This document shows, one piece after another, positions 32,907-40,288 of a DNA stretch of 41,881 nucleotides. Origin of the DNA: Chloroflexota bacterium (GTDB taxonomy: Bacteria > Chloroflexota > Chloroflexia > Chloroflexales > Roseiflexaceae); contig JACAEQ010000144.1 of the NCBI GenBank assembly GCA_013388755.1, positions 1 to 41,881 of the forward strand, in the 5' to 3' direction. The number at the start of each line of letters is the position of its first letter. Position 1 is the stretch's first letter. A program made the position numbers and the translations under genes. The notes beneath the pieces were generated by a model. The model was not told the origin of the DNA. It was given only the letters and a program-made list of their open reading frames with translations, and did not search any database.

Positions 32907-33728
32907 CTATGTGCCCGCGGCAAGCGCATACACCAGCAGGGCGACCACGCCGCCCGCCAGCGAACTGAGAAAATTGACGGCGTCATTGTTCATCCAGGGC
33001 CAGCCACGCAACAGGGGATACTGCTGGCCATGGCGGCCCGCACGCCGTTCCGTCTCACCACCGGGTGCAAGATACATCGCCTGAACGGTTGCCCCGATCA
33101 GGCTATCCACCAGGCTACCGGCTACGCCCCCGGCGAGGGCCGCTGGCAGCAACATGGGCAACCAGGCGCCGCGCTCCACGGCAAATGCCAGCATGACGGT
33201 CGTACCAATCAGCAATGCACCACCGGCCGACGCACCCAGACCATACGCCGTTACCCCACCTGACGTGCCGGGCGCCACGAGCCGGCCAGTCGTAATCAAG
33301 CGCGGCTGCTGCGGGCTCAGCACACCAATCTCGGTTGCCCAGGTATCAGCCGTCACGGTTGCAAGGATACCGACAAACACCACCAGGAGTGTCACGGGCT
33401 CGCCGGCGAGCGCATAGAGCAGCGCAACCGCCGCGCCGGCGCCGCCATTGGCCAGCGCCTGCCAGAGATCGCGCCGCCCGCCTTTCTCGAACTTCTCACC
33501 GGCAATACGTTGCTTTTGCGCCTGGCGAAAATGCGAGAGCACGCTGGAGGTGACGAAGAAGACGACCAGGGCGCCACCCCACGTCCATCCGCCAAAGCCA
33601 AAGGTGGCGGCGCCGGTGATGATCGCACCCAGCCATCCGCCACGGTCAAGCGAACCGCGCCGGTACGCCACGGCACCGATCAGGGTGCTCAACAGTAAGC
33701 CGGTGATAATGCGCGAAGGATCGAACAC
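32907..33728 (-). CDS. DUF92 family membrane protein (TIGR00297/VTE6-like)
   Basis: 273 aa. About six hydrophobic helices. Typical motifs: YRRGSLDRGGWLGAIITGA near the N-terminus, TADTWATEIG, GTSGGVTAYG, GSLVDSLIGATVQ and NFLSSLAGG near the C-terminus. In plants and cyanobacteria the related VTE6 phosphorylates phytyl phosphate from chlorophyll breakdown. Whether this protein does so is inference. The start is a GTG at 33728 with GAGG three to four bases upstream. Confidence 0.88.
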   Translation of the reverse strand: MFDPSRIITGLLLSTLIGAVAYRRGSLDRGGWLGAIITGAATFGFGGWTWGGALVVFFVTSSVLSHFRQAQKQRIAGEKFEKGGRRDLWQALANGGAGAAVALLYALAGEPVTLLVVFVGILATVTADTWATEIGVLSPQQPRLITTGRLVAPGTSGGVTAYGLGASAGGALLIGTTVMLAFAVERGAWLPMLLPAALAGGVAGSLVDSLIGATVQAMYLAPGGETERRAGRHGQQYPLLRGWPWMNNDAVNFLSSLAGGVVALLVYALAAGT

Positions 33729-33759
33729 AGGACCTCACGGAAGGAAGCCACCGCGCATA

Positions 33760-33768
33760 ATCGTACCA
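33760..33768 (-). promoter_or_regulatory. Extended -10 promoter of DUF92 gene
   Basis: Minus-strand TG-G-TACGAT. Predicted start near 33753, leader about 25 nt. The same nine bases precede pyrE at 37849-37857. Confidence 0.45.
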
Positions 33769-34009
33769 TGACGATGCGAGCGGCACAACCTTGAACTCAG
33801 GTGACCGTCTACCGTTTCTGTCAACGATTTCGCTGGCTGCACACCACGGAGGATCCAGAGGAAGCTTGAGTAAAGACACATCACCGGGCGTCGATCGATG
33901 GTGACGTAGCATCCGCAGGCTCCGGAACTGTCGCCTGGCCGACGAAAAGTTACGGCCACGCGGGTGCGACACCCACACTTCCAGCAGAAGACTGACCGCC
34001 ACAAACACA

Positions 34010-34044
34010 GATCAGCCCGGTTGACTTGATCCAACCGGGCCGAT
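34010..34044 (-). terminator. Hairpin 3' of SRPBCC gene
   Basis: CCCGGTT (34016-34022) and AACCGGG (34033-34039) are flanked by matching GATC arms. It lies about 30 bases beyond the minus-strand stop at 34068. No T tract. Confidence 0.45.
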
Positions 34045-34067
34045 CGCATCTCTGCCGGCAGTGCAGT

Positions 34068-34574
34068 TCAGCGTTCGATACGCCGCGCAAGCGCAGTCAG
34101 CGCATGCTCAAGATCCGGCGCGACCATACCTGCAACATGTTCGTGCGGCACCATGGCGGCCAGTGGGCCAAGCATCGGCGCCAGGTCAATCGTTAACGTC
34201 ACGCGAAGATCGGTTGCCGTGCCAGCCGGTACAAACGACCAGCGTGACTCGACGGTCAGTGGGTGACGGGCGCTGAACACGACTTCCTGATCTTGCAGCC
34301 AGCGTACTTCACCTTCGGAGCGAATTGTTGTAAATGGCCCGACTGCCATATGCGTTGCGACACGCGCACGGGACTCACCGCGCTGCATGATCTCAACTTT
34401 TTTCACACGCGGCAAGAGCCCGGCGAGTGTCTGCGGATCGGAGAGCACGGCAAACACATGACTGTTACTGGCGGCAATACGCCGGTGGCGCTCGACCGTT
34501 ACCAGCAACTCGCGTATGGCTGGCGCTTCTGCTGGCTTACCCCGTACCAGATCGCCGTGTCGGATCATGCCCAT
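34068..34574 (-). CDS. SRPBCC/polyketide-cyclase-fold protein
   Basis: 168 aa. START/Bet v1-like fold: VERHRRIAASNSHVFAVLSD opens the first strand and helix, LLPRVKKVEIMQRGESRARV, then the alternating strand pattern, and the closing long helix APDLEHALTALARRIE. The family binds hydrophobic ligands in a cavity, and the exact ligand is unknown. I chose the ATG at 34574 because GGAGG lies five bases upstream. In-frame sequence to 34874 overlaps the promoter and start of the neighbouring zinc protein. It is divergent from that gene. Confidence 0.82.
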   Translation of the reverse strand: MGMIRHGDLVRGKPAEAPAIRELLVTVERHRRIAASNSHVFAVLSDPQTLAGLLPRVKKVEIMQRGESRARVATHMAVGPFTTIRSEGEVRWLQDQEVVFSARHPLTVESRWSFVPAGTATDLRVTLTIDLAPMLGPLAAMVPHEHVAGMVAPDLEHALTALARRIER

Positions 34575-34774
34575 TGATGCCTCCAGTGCGGCTGGCCGCC
34601 TACGTTTATGCGTCCACAGCGAAGCGCCATCAGGTGAGATAGAACGAAGCAGTGTCGGGTGGCATGATTGGCGTTCACTTGTAGTACGATGCTGTGCATC
34701 AGCCGGATGCAAACTGTGCAAGAACTCTTGCCAGGACACTGAGCGGCAAACATCCTGACTTGAGCAACCATTTG

Positions 34775-34783
34775 TGATATAAT
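34775..34783 (+). promoter_or_regulatory. Extended -10 promoter of small zinc protein
   Basis: TG-A-TATAAT, a perfect -10 with the extended element. Predicted start near 34790, leader about 66 nt. Confidence 0.6.
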
Positions 34784-34855
34784 GGCGCGAGTAATCAGTG
34801 CACGGCAAGGGGAACCGTGCAACCATACCAGTAGTAGTACAGGGGGCCGCCAACC

Positions 34856-35041
34856 ATGGCTGAGAAGAAGTCAAAGACCGACGTTACTGCGCGCGACAAG
34901 AGCGGCAAGGCAACAGAGCACAATTGCGTCAACTGTGGCGAGCGCATTCTCAATGACCGCGAGCTCGTTGTGGTCATGGATGGGCGCCGGCGAAACAAGA
35001 CGTATCACCACCGGGCCTGTTTTCAGAAGGCGATCGCGTAA
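34856..35041 (+). CDS. Small zinc-ribbon/LIM-like protein, 61 aa
   Basis: 61 aa. Lys-rich N-terminus (MAEKKSKTDVTARDKSGK), then CVNCGERILNDRE and, 30 residues later, YHHRACFQKAI. The CxxC with an HHxxC second half is a plausible single zinc site. No longer domain can be assigned. Its own promoter and a G-rich ribosome site (GGGGG about 10 bases before the ATG) support a real gene. It is followed 15 bases later by the aspartic protease gene and may be co-transcribed. It could bind nucleic acid or be a protein-protein adaptor. Confidence 0.7.
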   Translation: MAEKKSKTDVTARDKSGKATEHNCVNCGERILNDRELVVVMDGRRRNKTYHHRACFQKAIA

Positions 35042-35056
35042 ACGTATCGCCATACG

Positions 35057-36013
35057 ATGGTGCTGTTTCATCGGCTCATCCGCGCCGCGGGTGGGCCGAT
35101 GTGCTATACCAGCATGTCTGCAGCTATGGTTGAGGATCGAACAGCGCTGGAGTTTCCCTCTCAGGGTGCGGCGACGGTCGCGCTCTGCGAGCCATATGGC
35201 ATCCTCTGTTGCCTGGCGTCGGGGCCAGGCGGCTACCCATTGCGCGTCATGATCGATACCGGCACCGATCCTGCAGCGATCGACGCGCGCCTGGCACGTC
35301 GCCTTGCGTTGCCCACCGGCGGCAGCGGCGTCGGGCAAGGCGCCGCCAGCGACTCGGTTGCATTTACTGAAACCACCCTCCCCTGGTTGCGGCTCGGCGA
35401 CCCGCATGTTTCGGGTGGACAGCTCTTGACGATCCGGGATCTGTATGCGCCGGCGCTCGATCTCAGTTCGTTACCGTTCGCAGTTGATGTGGTGCTCGGC
35501 TACAGCGTGCTTCGCCAGGTTGCGTTACGCGTCGATTTTCAGCGCCGGTTGTTGACCCTGACCCATCCCGACATTGGCCCACAGGCGCCAGGCAGGGGTG
35601 GTGCACGAATGCCGCTCTCCTTTTTTGAACACTTTCCAGCGCTGAATAATCTTGAGGTCGATGGCGTCGTCATTGCGCAGGCGACGATTGATACCGGATC
35701 CAATGCCACTATCACGGTTGGGCCCGGGCTTGCGGCGCGCCTCGGGTTGCAACCGGGCAACACGGGCGTCAGCCTGGCGCAAGGCACGGGGTTCGGCGGC
35801 GGCGGCGACGTTATTCGTCGCCGGTTCCATCAGGCGCGACTCGGCCCGTTTGTGCTGGAGGATGTGGAACTGGATACGCACCTGGCCTGGGCGGGCGACC
35901 TTGGCCGAGCGGAGCGGGCCAATATTGGAACACGGCTGCTGTCACGTTTTGCCGTGGTGGCAATTGATTACGAGCGCCGAGAGGCTGTGTTCGATCCCCT
36001 GGATGCGCCCTGA
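35057..36013 (+). CDS. Aspartic protease-like protein with two DTG motifs in one chain
   Basis: 318 aa as given. Two retropepsin-like halves: VMIDTGTDPA with Asp67 and, after a DVVLGYSVLRQ flap-and-loop element, IDTGSNATIT with Asp212, then IGTRLLSRFAVV. Each half has the pattern of aspartyl_protease_2-type domains (DTG, then a hydrophobic-Gly segment). One chain would therefore supply both lobes of an active site, as in pepsin, instead of forming a homodimer. No signal peptide is obvious. The true start may be the ATG at 35099, which has GGGTGGG upstream. The target is unknown. Confidence 0.78.
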   Translation: MVLFHRLIRAAGGPMCYTSMSAAMVEDRTALEFPSQGAATVALCEPYGILCCLASGPGGYPLRVMIDTGTDPAAIDARLARRLALPTGGSGVGQGAASDSVAFTETTLPWLRLGDPHVSGGQLLTIRDLYAPALDLSSLPFAVDVVLGYSVLRQVALRVDFQRRLLTLTHPDIGPQAPGRGGARMPLSFFEHFPALNNLEVDGVVIAQATIDTGSNATITVGPGLAARLGLQPGNTGVSLAQGTGFGGGGDVIRRRFHQARLGPFVLEDVELDTHLAWAGDLGRAERANIGTRLLSRFAVVAIDYERREAVFDPLDAP

Positions 36014-36029
36014 ACGAGACACAACAGAC

Positions 36030-36056
36030 AGGCGCGCCACCAGGTGTGACGCGCCT
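36030..36056 (-). terminator. Hairpin between protease and mini-protein genes
   Basis: AGGCGCG (36030-36036) pairs with CGCGCCT (36050-36056), with an inner CAC/GTG. On the minus strand it is followed by a T-rich run (TGTCTGTTGTGTCTC), and it lies 31 bases past the mini-protein stop, so it would suit that gene. It is also 17 bases past the protease stop. Confidence 0.5.
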
Positions 36057-36086
36057 CTCCGGTGGGGGCTCGATGAACTTTACGGG

Positions 36087-36179
36087 CTATGCGCAGTGCG
36101 GGCATTCCTCGTCAGCGAACGGCCCATGATCGGGGCAGTCGCCACCGGGGGCATCCTCAGGCAGATTATCGTAATCCAC
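36087..36179 (-). CDS. 30-aa Cys-rich mini-protein (putative zinc knuckle)
   Basis: A short frame on the minus strand from GTG at 36179 to TAG at 36089-36087. AAGGAG stands eight bases before the GTG and a hairpin follows. Residues 1-13 are an acidic leader (MDYDNLPEDAPGG). Residues 14-30 are DCPDHGPFADEECPHCA. The spacing Cys15-x2-His18 and Cys26-x2-Cys29 would bind one metal ion. Ribosome site, strict reading frame and motif spacing together make chance unlikely, but no homologue can be confirmed here. No strong promoter is visible upstream. Convergent with the protease gene. Confidence 0.55.
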   Translation of the reverse strand: MDYDNLPEDAPGGDCPDHGPFADEECPHCA

Positions 36180-36360
36180 GGCAGCAGCTCCTTCCACGTG
36201 TCGTGTCATGTGGAACGATAGCGACTGGCCGTATGTACTACCAATATGTGTAGATTACAGACGACTGACATGCGAGCCGGCACGCGCCGGGCGGCACATA
36301 CCACCGGTCAATGACCTGTACCCGGCGATGTAATGTTCAACGCTGCCGTTCTGGCGATGG

Positions 36361-37695
36361 TCACCCCTGTGCAGCAGCAATTGCCAGGCCAGACGCGACA
36401 CCGGTAAACACATCCATCTCCTGCAAGCGTTCCGCCCCGAATCTGGCTGCCAGCATGCGCACAAAACAAGGAATACGGGATGAACCGCCGGTACGTAGCA
36501 CCACATCAATCTCATCGTGGGACAGCCCGGCGGCGGCCAGCGCGCGATCGACGCAGGCGCCAACGGCACGTACATCAGGGCCGATCAGGCGTTCGAAATC
36601 CCAGCGTTCCAGGACTTCCTCAAATTGAATACCCGGCACATGCATCGCAATCGTGGCGCTACGATCGTTGCTCAGCCGCACCTTGGCGCGTTCAACCGTC
36701 TCATACAGGGGCAGACCATAGTTCTCGCGTACCAGGGTGCGCAGCGCGCGCAGCTCCTTTGGGCGGTTGCCGGTACGGATAGCTTCATCAATGATGTCAA
36801 GATACCGCGGTTGCGTCAGATCAACGATGCTCTGCCATTCAGACAGATGATCAAGCAAGATAGCCGGCAGTGGGAGACGGCGCGGGCCGAGAGTCGCGCC
36901 TTCGCCAAAGTGCGGCAGTAGTTTGCCCATGACAATACGGCGATCCATGAGATCGCCGCCGATAGGGACACCGTCGGTCGCAAGAACAGTGGTGACGCCA
37001 CGATCGGTCACGGCCATCACCGTGACGTCAAGGGTACCGCCGCCGAAGTCAAACACCAGGACCCGTTGTTCGCGCTGCACGGTTGAGGCGTAGGCAAAGG
37101 CTGCCGCTGTCGGCTCAGGGAGAAACTCGAATGGCGGCAACTCGGCAATCTCACAGGCACGCCGCATGCGTTCGATGGCCAGCGCGTCGGCAGCGGGATC
37201 GAGCGCATAGTGTACCGGGCGCCCGATCACCAGGCCGGTCACCCTCTGGCCAAGTTCCGCCTCGACTCGTTGCAGCACGATGCGCAGAATCACGGCAATC
37301 AGTTGCTCGAGCGTGTAGCGCGTGCCAAAAACATCAGTGCTGCTGAAGCCGCCATCGCGCAAATGACTCTTGAGCGACTGAAACAAGCGACCAGGCGTAT
37401 TGCTGTCAACATGGGCATAGAGCGCCTGGATGACGGTACCGAATTCGGCCAGCGTTACTTCCGTTTCGCCGATGTAACGCCACATGTATTCAATTTCTCG
37501 CCCGACGTTGCCCTCGGTGAAGCGATCAATCGCTTCACGCCCAACAAAGGGCGCGCCATCGCGACTGATGAACAGAGCAGAACGCATGATAGCCGGCTCA
37601 GGTCCGCGCGGATCAATGTTCAGCAGCCGTACGCACCGCCCGTCAAAGACTGCAGCGCTTGAATTGGTCGTACCAAAGTCCAGGCCGATCCGCAT
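36361..37695 (-). CDS. Short Hsp70-family (DnaK/YegD-like) ATPase
   Basis: 444 aa. Actin-like ATPase: phosphate-1 motif GLDFGTTNSSAAVF at the start, connect-1 and phosphate-2 VFDFGGGTLDVTVM near residue 220, adenosine motif VVLRTGGSSRIP near residue 400. There is no long substrate-binding C-terminal domain, unlike DnaK (about 640 aa), so it resembles YegD-type short Hsp70s. The role of such proteins is unclear. The ATG at 37695 has AAAGGG upstream at seven bases. It is divergent from pyrE. Confidence 0.9.
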   Translation of the reverse strand: MRIGLDFGTTNSSAAVFDGRCVRLLNIDPRGPEPAIMRSALFISRDGAPFVGREAIDRFTEGNVGREIEYMWRYIGETEVTLAEFGTVIQALYAHVDSNTPGRLFQSLKSHLRDGGFSSTDVFGTRYTLEQLIAVILRIVLQRVEAELGQRVTGLVIGRPVHYALDPAADALAIERMRRACEIAELPPFEFLPEPTAAAFAYASTVQREQRVLVFDFGGGTLDVTVMAVTDRGVTTVLATDGVPIGGDLMDRRIVMGKLLPHFGEGATLGPRRLPLPAILLDHLSEWQSIVDLTQPRYLDIIDEAIRTGNRPKELRALRTLVRENYGLPLYETVERAKVRLSNDRSATIAMHVPGIQFEEVLERWDFERLIGPDVRAVGACVDRALAAAGLSHDEIDVVLRTGGSSRIPCFVRMLAARFGAERLQEMDVFTGVASGLAIAAAQG

Positions 37696-37848
37696 TGCAA
37701 TGCCCTTTCGAGACGACACGAAACTGGCCGGTGCATGCACGCACCGGCCCGATTGCAGCCTATCGGGCCATGATACCCAAGAACGATGGCCGGCGCAATC
37801 CGCCTTGCGAAGGATTGCGAGTCTATCACTGCTCTCTGCAGCATGGTA

Positions 37849-37857
37849 TGGTACGAT
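37849..37857 (+). promoter_or_regulatory. Extended -10 promoter of pyrE
   Basis: TG-G-TACGAT, with a predicted start near 37864 and a leader of about 44 nt. An overlapping TGGTATGGT four to five bases upstream is an alternative. Confidence 0.4.
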
Positions 37858-37907
37858 TGGGTTGGAACATCCCTATCGCACGCTACAAATATTGGAGCCA
37901 CCTGATT

Positions 37908-38525
37908 ATGGTCAATGAAATCGCCCGTGTGCTGCTGCGTTCTGGTGCAGTGCTCCTTCGCCCGCACGATCCGTTCACGTTCGCGTCGGGGCTACGCTCA
38001 CCAATTTACTGTGACAACCGCGTGTTGCTGGGTGATGTCGCCGCACGCCGGATCGTGACGCAAGGATTTGTGGAGCAGTGTGGCCATGCCGAGGTCGTGG
38101 CCGGCCCGGCAACGGGTGGCATCCCGTGGGCGGCCTGGGCCGCTGAGGCGCTGAATCTGCCGATGGCGTATGTGCGCGGCGCGGCAAAAGGGCACGGTCG
38201 CGGCCGGCAGGTAGAAGGTGCACCAGTTGACGGGCGGCAGGTTGTCCTGCTGGAAGACACGGTGAGCACCGGTGAAAGCGCGCTGCAAGCAGCAGCGGCG
38301 CTGCGCGCAGAGGGTGGGACCTTACTGCGCTGCGTGTGTATCTTTACGTGGGGTTGGCGCGAAACGGCGGCAAGTTTTGCATCGGCCAGCCTTGCCCTTG
38401 TACCGCTGGTAACGCTCGCAACGCTCCTTGACGTTGCTGCGGGCGAGGGGCGACTGCAAGCCGGTGAGCGCGCGCTGGTCGAGGCGTGGGCAGCCAACCC
38501 GCGCGGCTGGTCACCGGCCCGGTGA
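37908..38525 (+). CDS. pyrE: Orotate phosphoribosyltransferase
   Basis: 205 aa. Makes OMP from orotate and PRPP in pyrimidine synthesis. Conserved FASGLRSPIYCDNR near residue 25, AGPATGGIPWAAWAAE near residue 65, AYVRGAAKGHGRG (Lys and loop of the active site) and the PRPP-binding VVLLEDTVSTGESALQA near residue 110. The length is normal. The ATG at 37908 has GGAG ten bases upstream. In-frame sequence back to 37659 overlaps the Hsp70 gene and is rejected. Confidence 0.93.
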   Translation: MVNEIARVLLRSGAVLLRPHDPFTFASGLRSPIYCDNRVLLGDVAARRIVTQGFVEQCGHAEVVAGPATGGIPWAAWAAEALNLPMAYVRGAAKGHGRGRQVEGAPVDGRQVVLLEDTVSTGESALQAAAALRAEGGTLLRCVCIFTWGWRETAASFASASLALVPLVTLATLLDVAAGEGRLQAGERALVEAWAANPRGWSPAR

Positions 38526-38560
38526 GATCACGGAATCGCCCTGACGCGACACACCCTGTA

Positions 38561-38899
38561 TCACTCGCGGGGCAGCGGCGCACCCGGCGGCGCATTGATG
38601 ATTTCCGCCTCTATGGCATCGGGTGTGATCTCCGCCGGTGCTGCTGGTGGTGGCGTTTCACTCGTGAGCGGTTCGATCGCAAGCTGCTCGTCAACGGTCG
38701 CATCTGCGACGGGATGCGGCTCATCAATGGCGGCGCCCGGCGGCAGGTTCACGATCGCCATCTCAACGCCGGCGTCCTCATCCTCTTCGTGGCCATGATG
38801 ATGCGTGGCGCCATACTCGGTGATCAGGCTGGCGCGCTTGATGCGGCGATCATACTCGCGATACACGGCATCAGCAATGCTCTGGAACAGGCCTGGCAT
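38561..38899 (-). CDS. Unknown 112-aa protein with helical N-terminus and Pro-rich tail
   Basis: 112 aa. A helical N-terminal part (SIADAVYREYDRRIKRASLI) is followed by a His/acidic cluster (THHHGHEEDEDAG) and a Pro/Ala/Glu-rich tail holding two related motifs, IVNLPPGA and IINAPPGA. No domain recognised. A G-rich ribosome site (GGGGG, about six bases before the ATG) and a TATAAT at 38949-38944 support it as a gene. Metal binding by the His cluster is possible. Convergent with pyrE. Confidence 0.6.
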   Translation of the reverse strand: MPGLFQSIADAVYREYDRRIKRASLITEYGATHHHGHEEDEDAGVEMAIVNLPPGAAIDEPHPVADATVDEQLAIEPLTSETPPPAAPAEITPDAIEAEIINAPPGAPLPRE

Positions 38900-38943
38900 A
38901 ACACACCCCCGGTACGACGACTGGTGTCGTCAGGCTCTGCTCT

Positions 38944-38949
38944 ATTATA
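38944..38949 (-). promoter_or_regulatory. -10 element of the 112-aa protein gene
   Basis: Minus-strand perfect TATAAT, with a predicted start near 38937 and a leader of about 38 nt. No clear -35. Confidence 0.45.
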
Positions 38950-39112
38950 CCGCATGCCTTTAGCTAACTGGCACACCTATGAAGCGGCTGGCACCGATGC
39001 ACACACTCGCCAGGCTGGCCGGTTCGCCAGACGGGTGGTATGGCTGCACTGGCGCAGGCAAGCCGGTGCGCCGTGGTCGCCAGACACCGGGCACCTGCGC
39101 TCCTCCATCACG

Positions 39113-40015
39113 CTACACGGTATCACTGGCATAGACCGGCCGCCCGTTGGTAGCGGCAGGGTCATCGGCGGGATGCAACTCGTCACCTGGCGCGCCACTT
39201 CCTGCGCCCTCCGTATACCCGCCGGCGTTGAACTCCTGCGCCCACGCCTGAATGTCGGGCCAGTCGTGCAATGCCAGGTCTACCACGTGATCAGGCCGCC
39301 AGATCCCACGGAGATAGGCCAGATCAATGCGCTCCGGATGCTGGCTGGCAAGCGGCAGGACCGTAGTCGTCTCGCCTTTGCCCCATTGCTCTTCCTTGCC
39401 GGGGCCGAGCGGCAATGCGAGTTCGTAACACTGGATGACATCTGGATGCTTTGCCCGATCGACCAGCGTATCGGCGACCTCGCAGACCCGCACATGATCG
39501 ATCAGTGCGGCAAGAAGTTCGTCGGTCATCCGGGAACGCACCGATATCTGCACCACACGTGGGTAGAGCAGCCATTCACTGCCGGTATCGCCGTGCGCAA
39601 GTTGCAGATAGCCACGGATCGCCATCTTTGACCGCTCGCCTTCGCCACGCCCCCAGCGCATGCCAATGCCTGCCTCGATTGTGGCGCCAATGTTGCGCTG
39701 CGCGAGGCTGGCAGCGACCGTGGCTGCAACCGGCCCGCTGGTGACCGGAAAGAGACGCAGACGCTCACCGAGGTTCCAGTGACGTACGATCTGCGCCGGC
39801 GCCCCCTGGCGCGGGTGACGAATCTCCATCTGCGGTACACTGGCACGTTGCATGAATGTGTCAAACTCATCGTCGCGCCCGACTTCGGCGTACCACCCGA
39901 CATGGGACACGAACCGCCCGCTGCCAGGGGTCAGGCGGGCCTCATTTTTGCCATTGGCCCACTGAATGGTCATCGCATCGGCAAGCTGGCGGATTTTGTT
40001 GCGACCGATTGCCAT
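39113..40015 (-). CDS. Unknown 300-aa protein behind a perfect promoter
   Basis: 300 aa. I do not recognise the family. N-terminal region with IGRNKIRQLADAMTIQW, a long mixed alpha/beta core with many Trp and Arg, and a low-complexity acidic/Ala/Pro tail of about 35 residues (starting near FNAGGYTEGAG). The basic core with an acidic flexible tail recalls nucleic-acid-binding proteins, but that is only a resemblance. The ATG at 40015 has AAGG about eight bases upstream. In-frame sequence back to 40309 would cross the promoter. A consensus promoter suggests high expression. Confidence 0.7.
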   Translation of the reverse strand: MAIGRNKIRQLADAMTIQWANGKNEARLTPGSGRFVSHVGWYAEVGRDDEFDTFMQRASVPQMEIRHPRQGAPAQIVRHWNLGERLRLFPVTSGPVAATVAASLAQRNIGATIEAGIGMRWGRGEGERSKMAIRGYLQLAHGDTGSEWLLYPRVVQISVRSRMTDELLAALIDHVRVCEVADTLVDRAKHPDVIQCYELALPLGPGKEEQWGKGETTTVLPLASQHPERIDLAYLRGIWRPDHVVDLALHDWPDIQAWAQEFNAGGYTEGAGSGAPGDELHPADDPAATNGRPVYASDTV

Positions 40016-40058
40016 GGTATGCACCTTCTTGCTCGTACCACACTCGTACATATGTTCT

Positions 40059-40087
40059 ATTATAGATGATGAGGTGGCGAATGTCAA
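40059..40087 (-). promoter_or_regulatory. Perfect consensus sigma-70 promoter
   Basis: Minus strand: -35 TTGACA (40087-40082), exactly 17 bases, -10 TATAAT (40064-40059). Predicted start near 40052, leader about 37 nt to the ATG at 40015. It is the only full match to the consensus I found in the window. Confidence 0.75.
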
Positions 40088-40269
40088 TGCGGCAACGAGA
40101 TGTAAGGTCAGGTATACTTGACGCAGGCATCCTGCTGCTCGGGGTGGGAACGTGCGGCACTTCAGCGGCGAGCGGCACCCGTGATCCGCGGATGCGCCGT
40201 CGTTCCTGCGCGCCACGCGCCCCATCAGGGCGCACGGTTGTTGCACGTTGCTCTGGTAATGTGAATGCC

Positions 40270-40278
40270 TGGTATCTG
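40270..40278 (+). promoter_or_regulatory. Possible promoter of cca, near-leaderless
   Basis: TG-G-TATCTG, with a predicted start near 40285, only 4 bases before the ATG at 40289. A TTGCTC lies 19 bases before the -10 box (40248-40253). The match is poor, so confidence is low. Confidence 0.25.
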
Positions 40279-40288
40279 AGAACTCACC

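Larger units (their letters stand above)
33729..34067. other. Intergenic stretch between DUF92 and SRPBCC genes
   Basis: No gene is supported. It holds an extended -10 (33768-33760, minus) for DUF92, a small palindrome GGGTGCGACACCC (about 33962) and the hairpin at 34010-34044. The remainder shows nothing recognisable. Confidence 0.4.

Noticed and set aside
38486-39631. Plus-strand open frame of about 380 codons spanning pyrE's end to the unknown gene
   Set aside because: It overlaps three supported genes and shows Arg/His-rich shadow composition.
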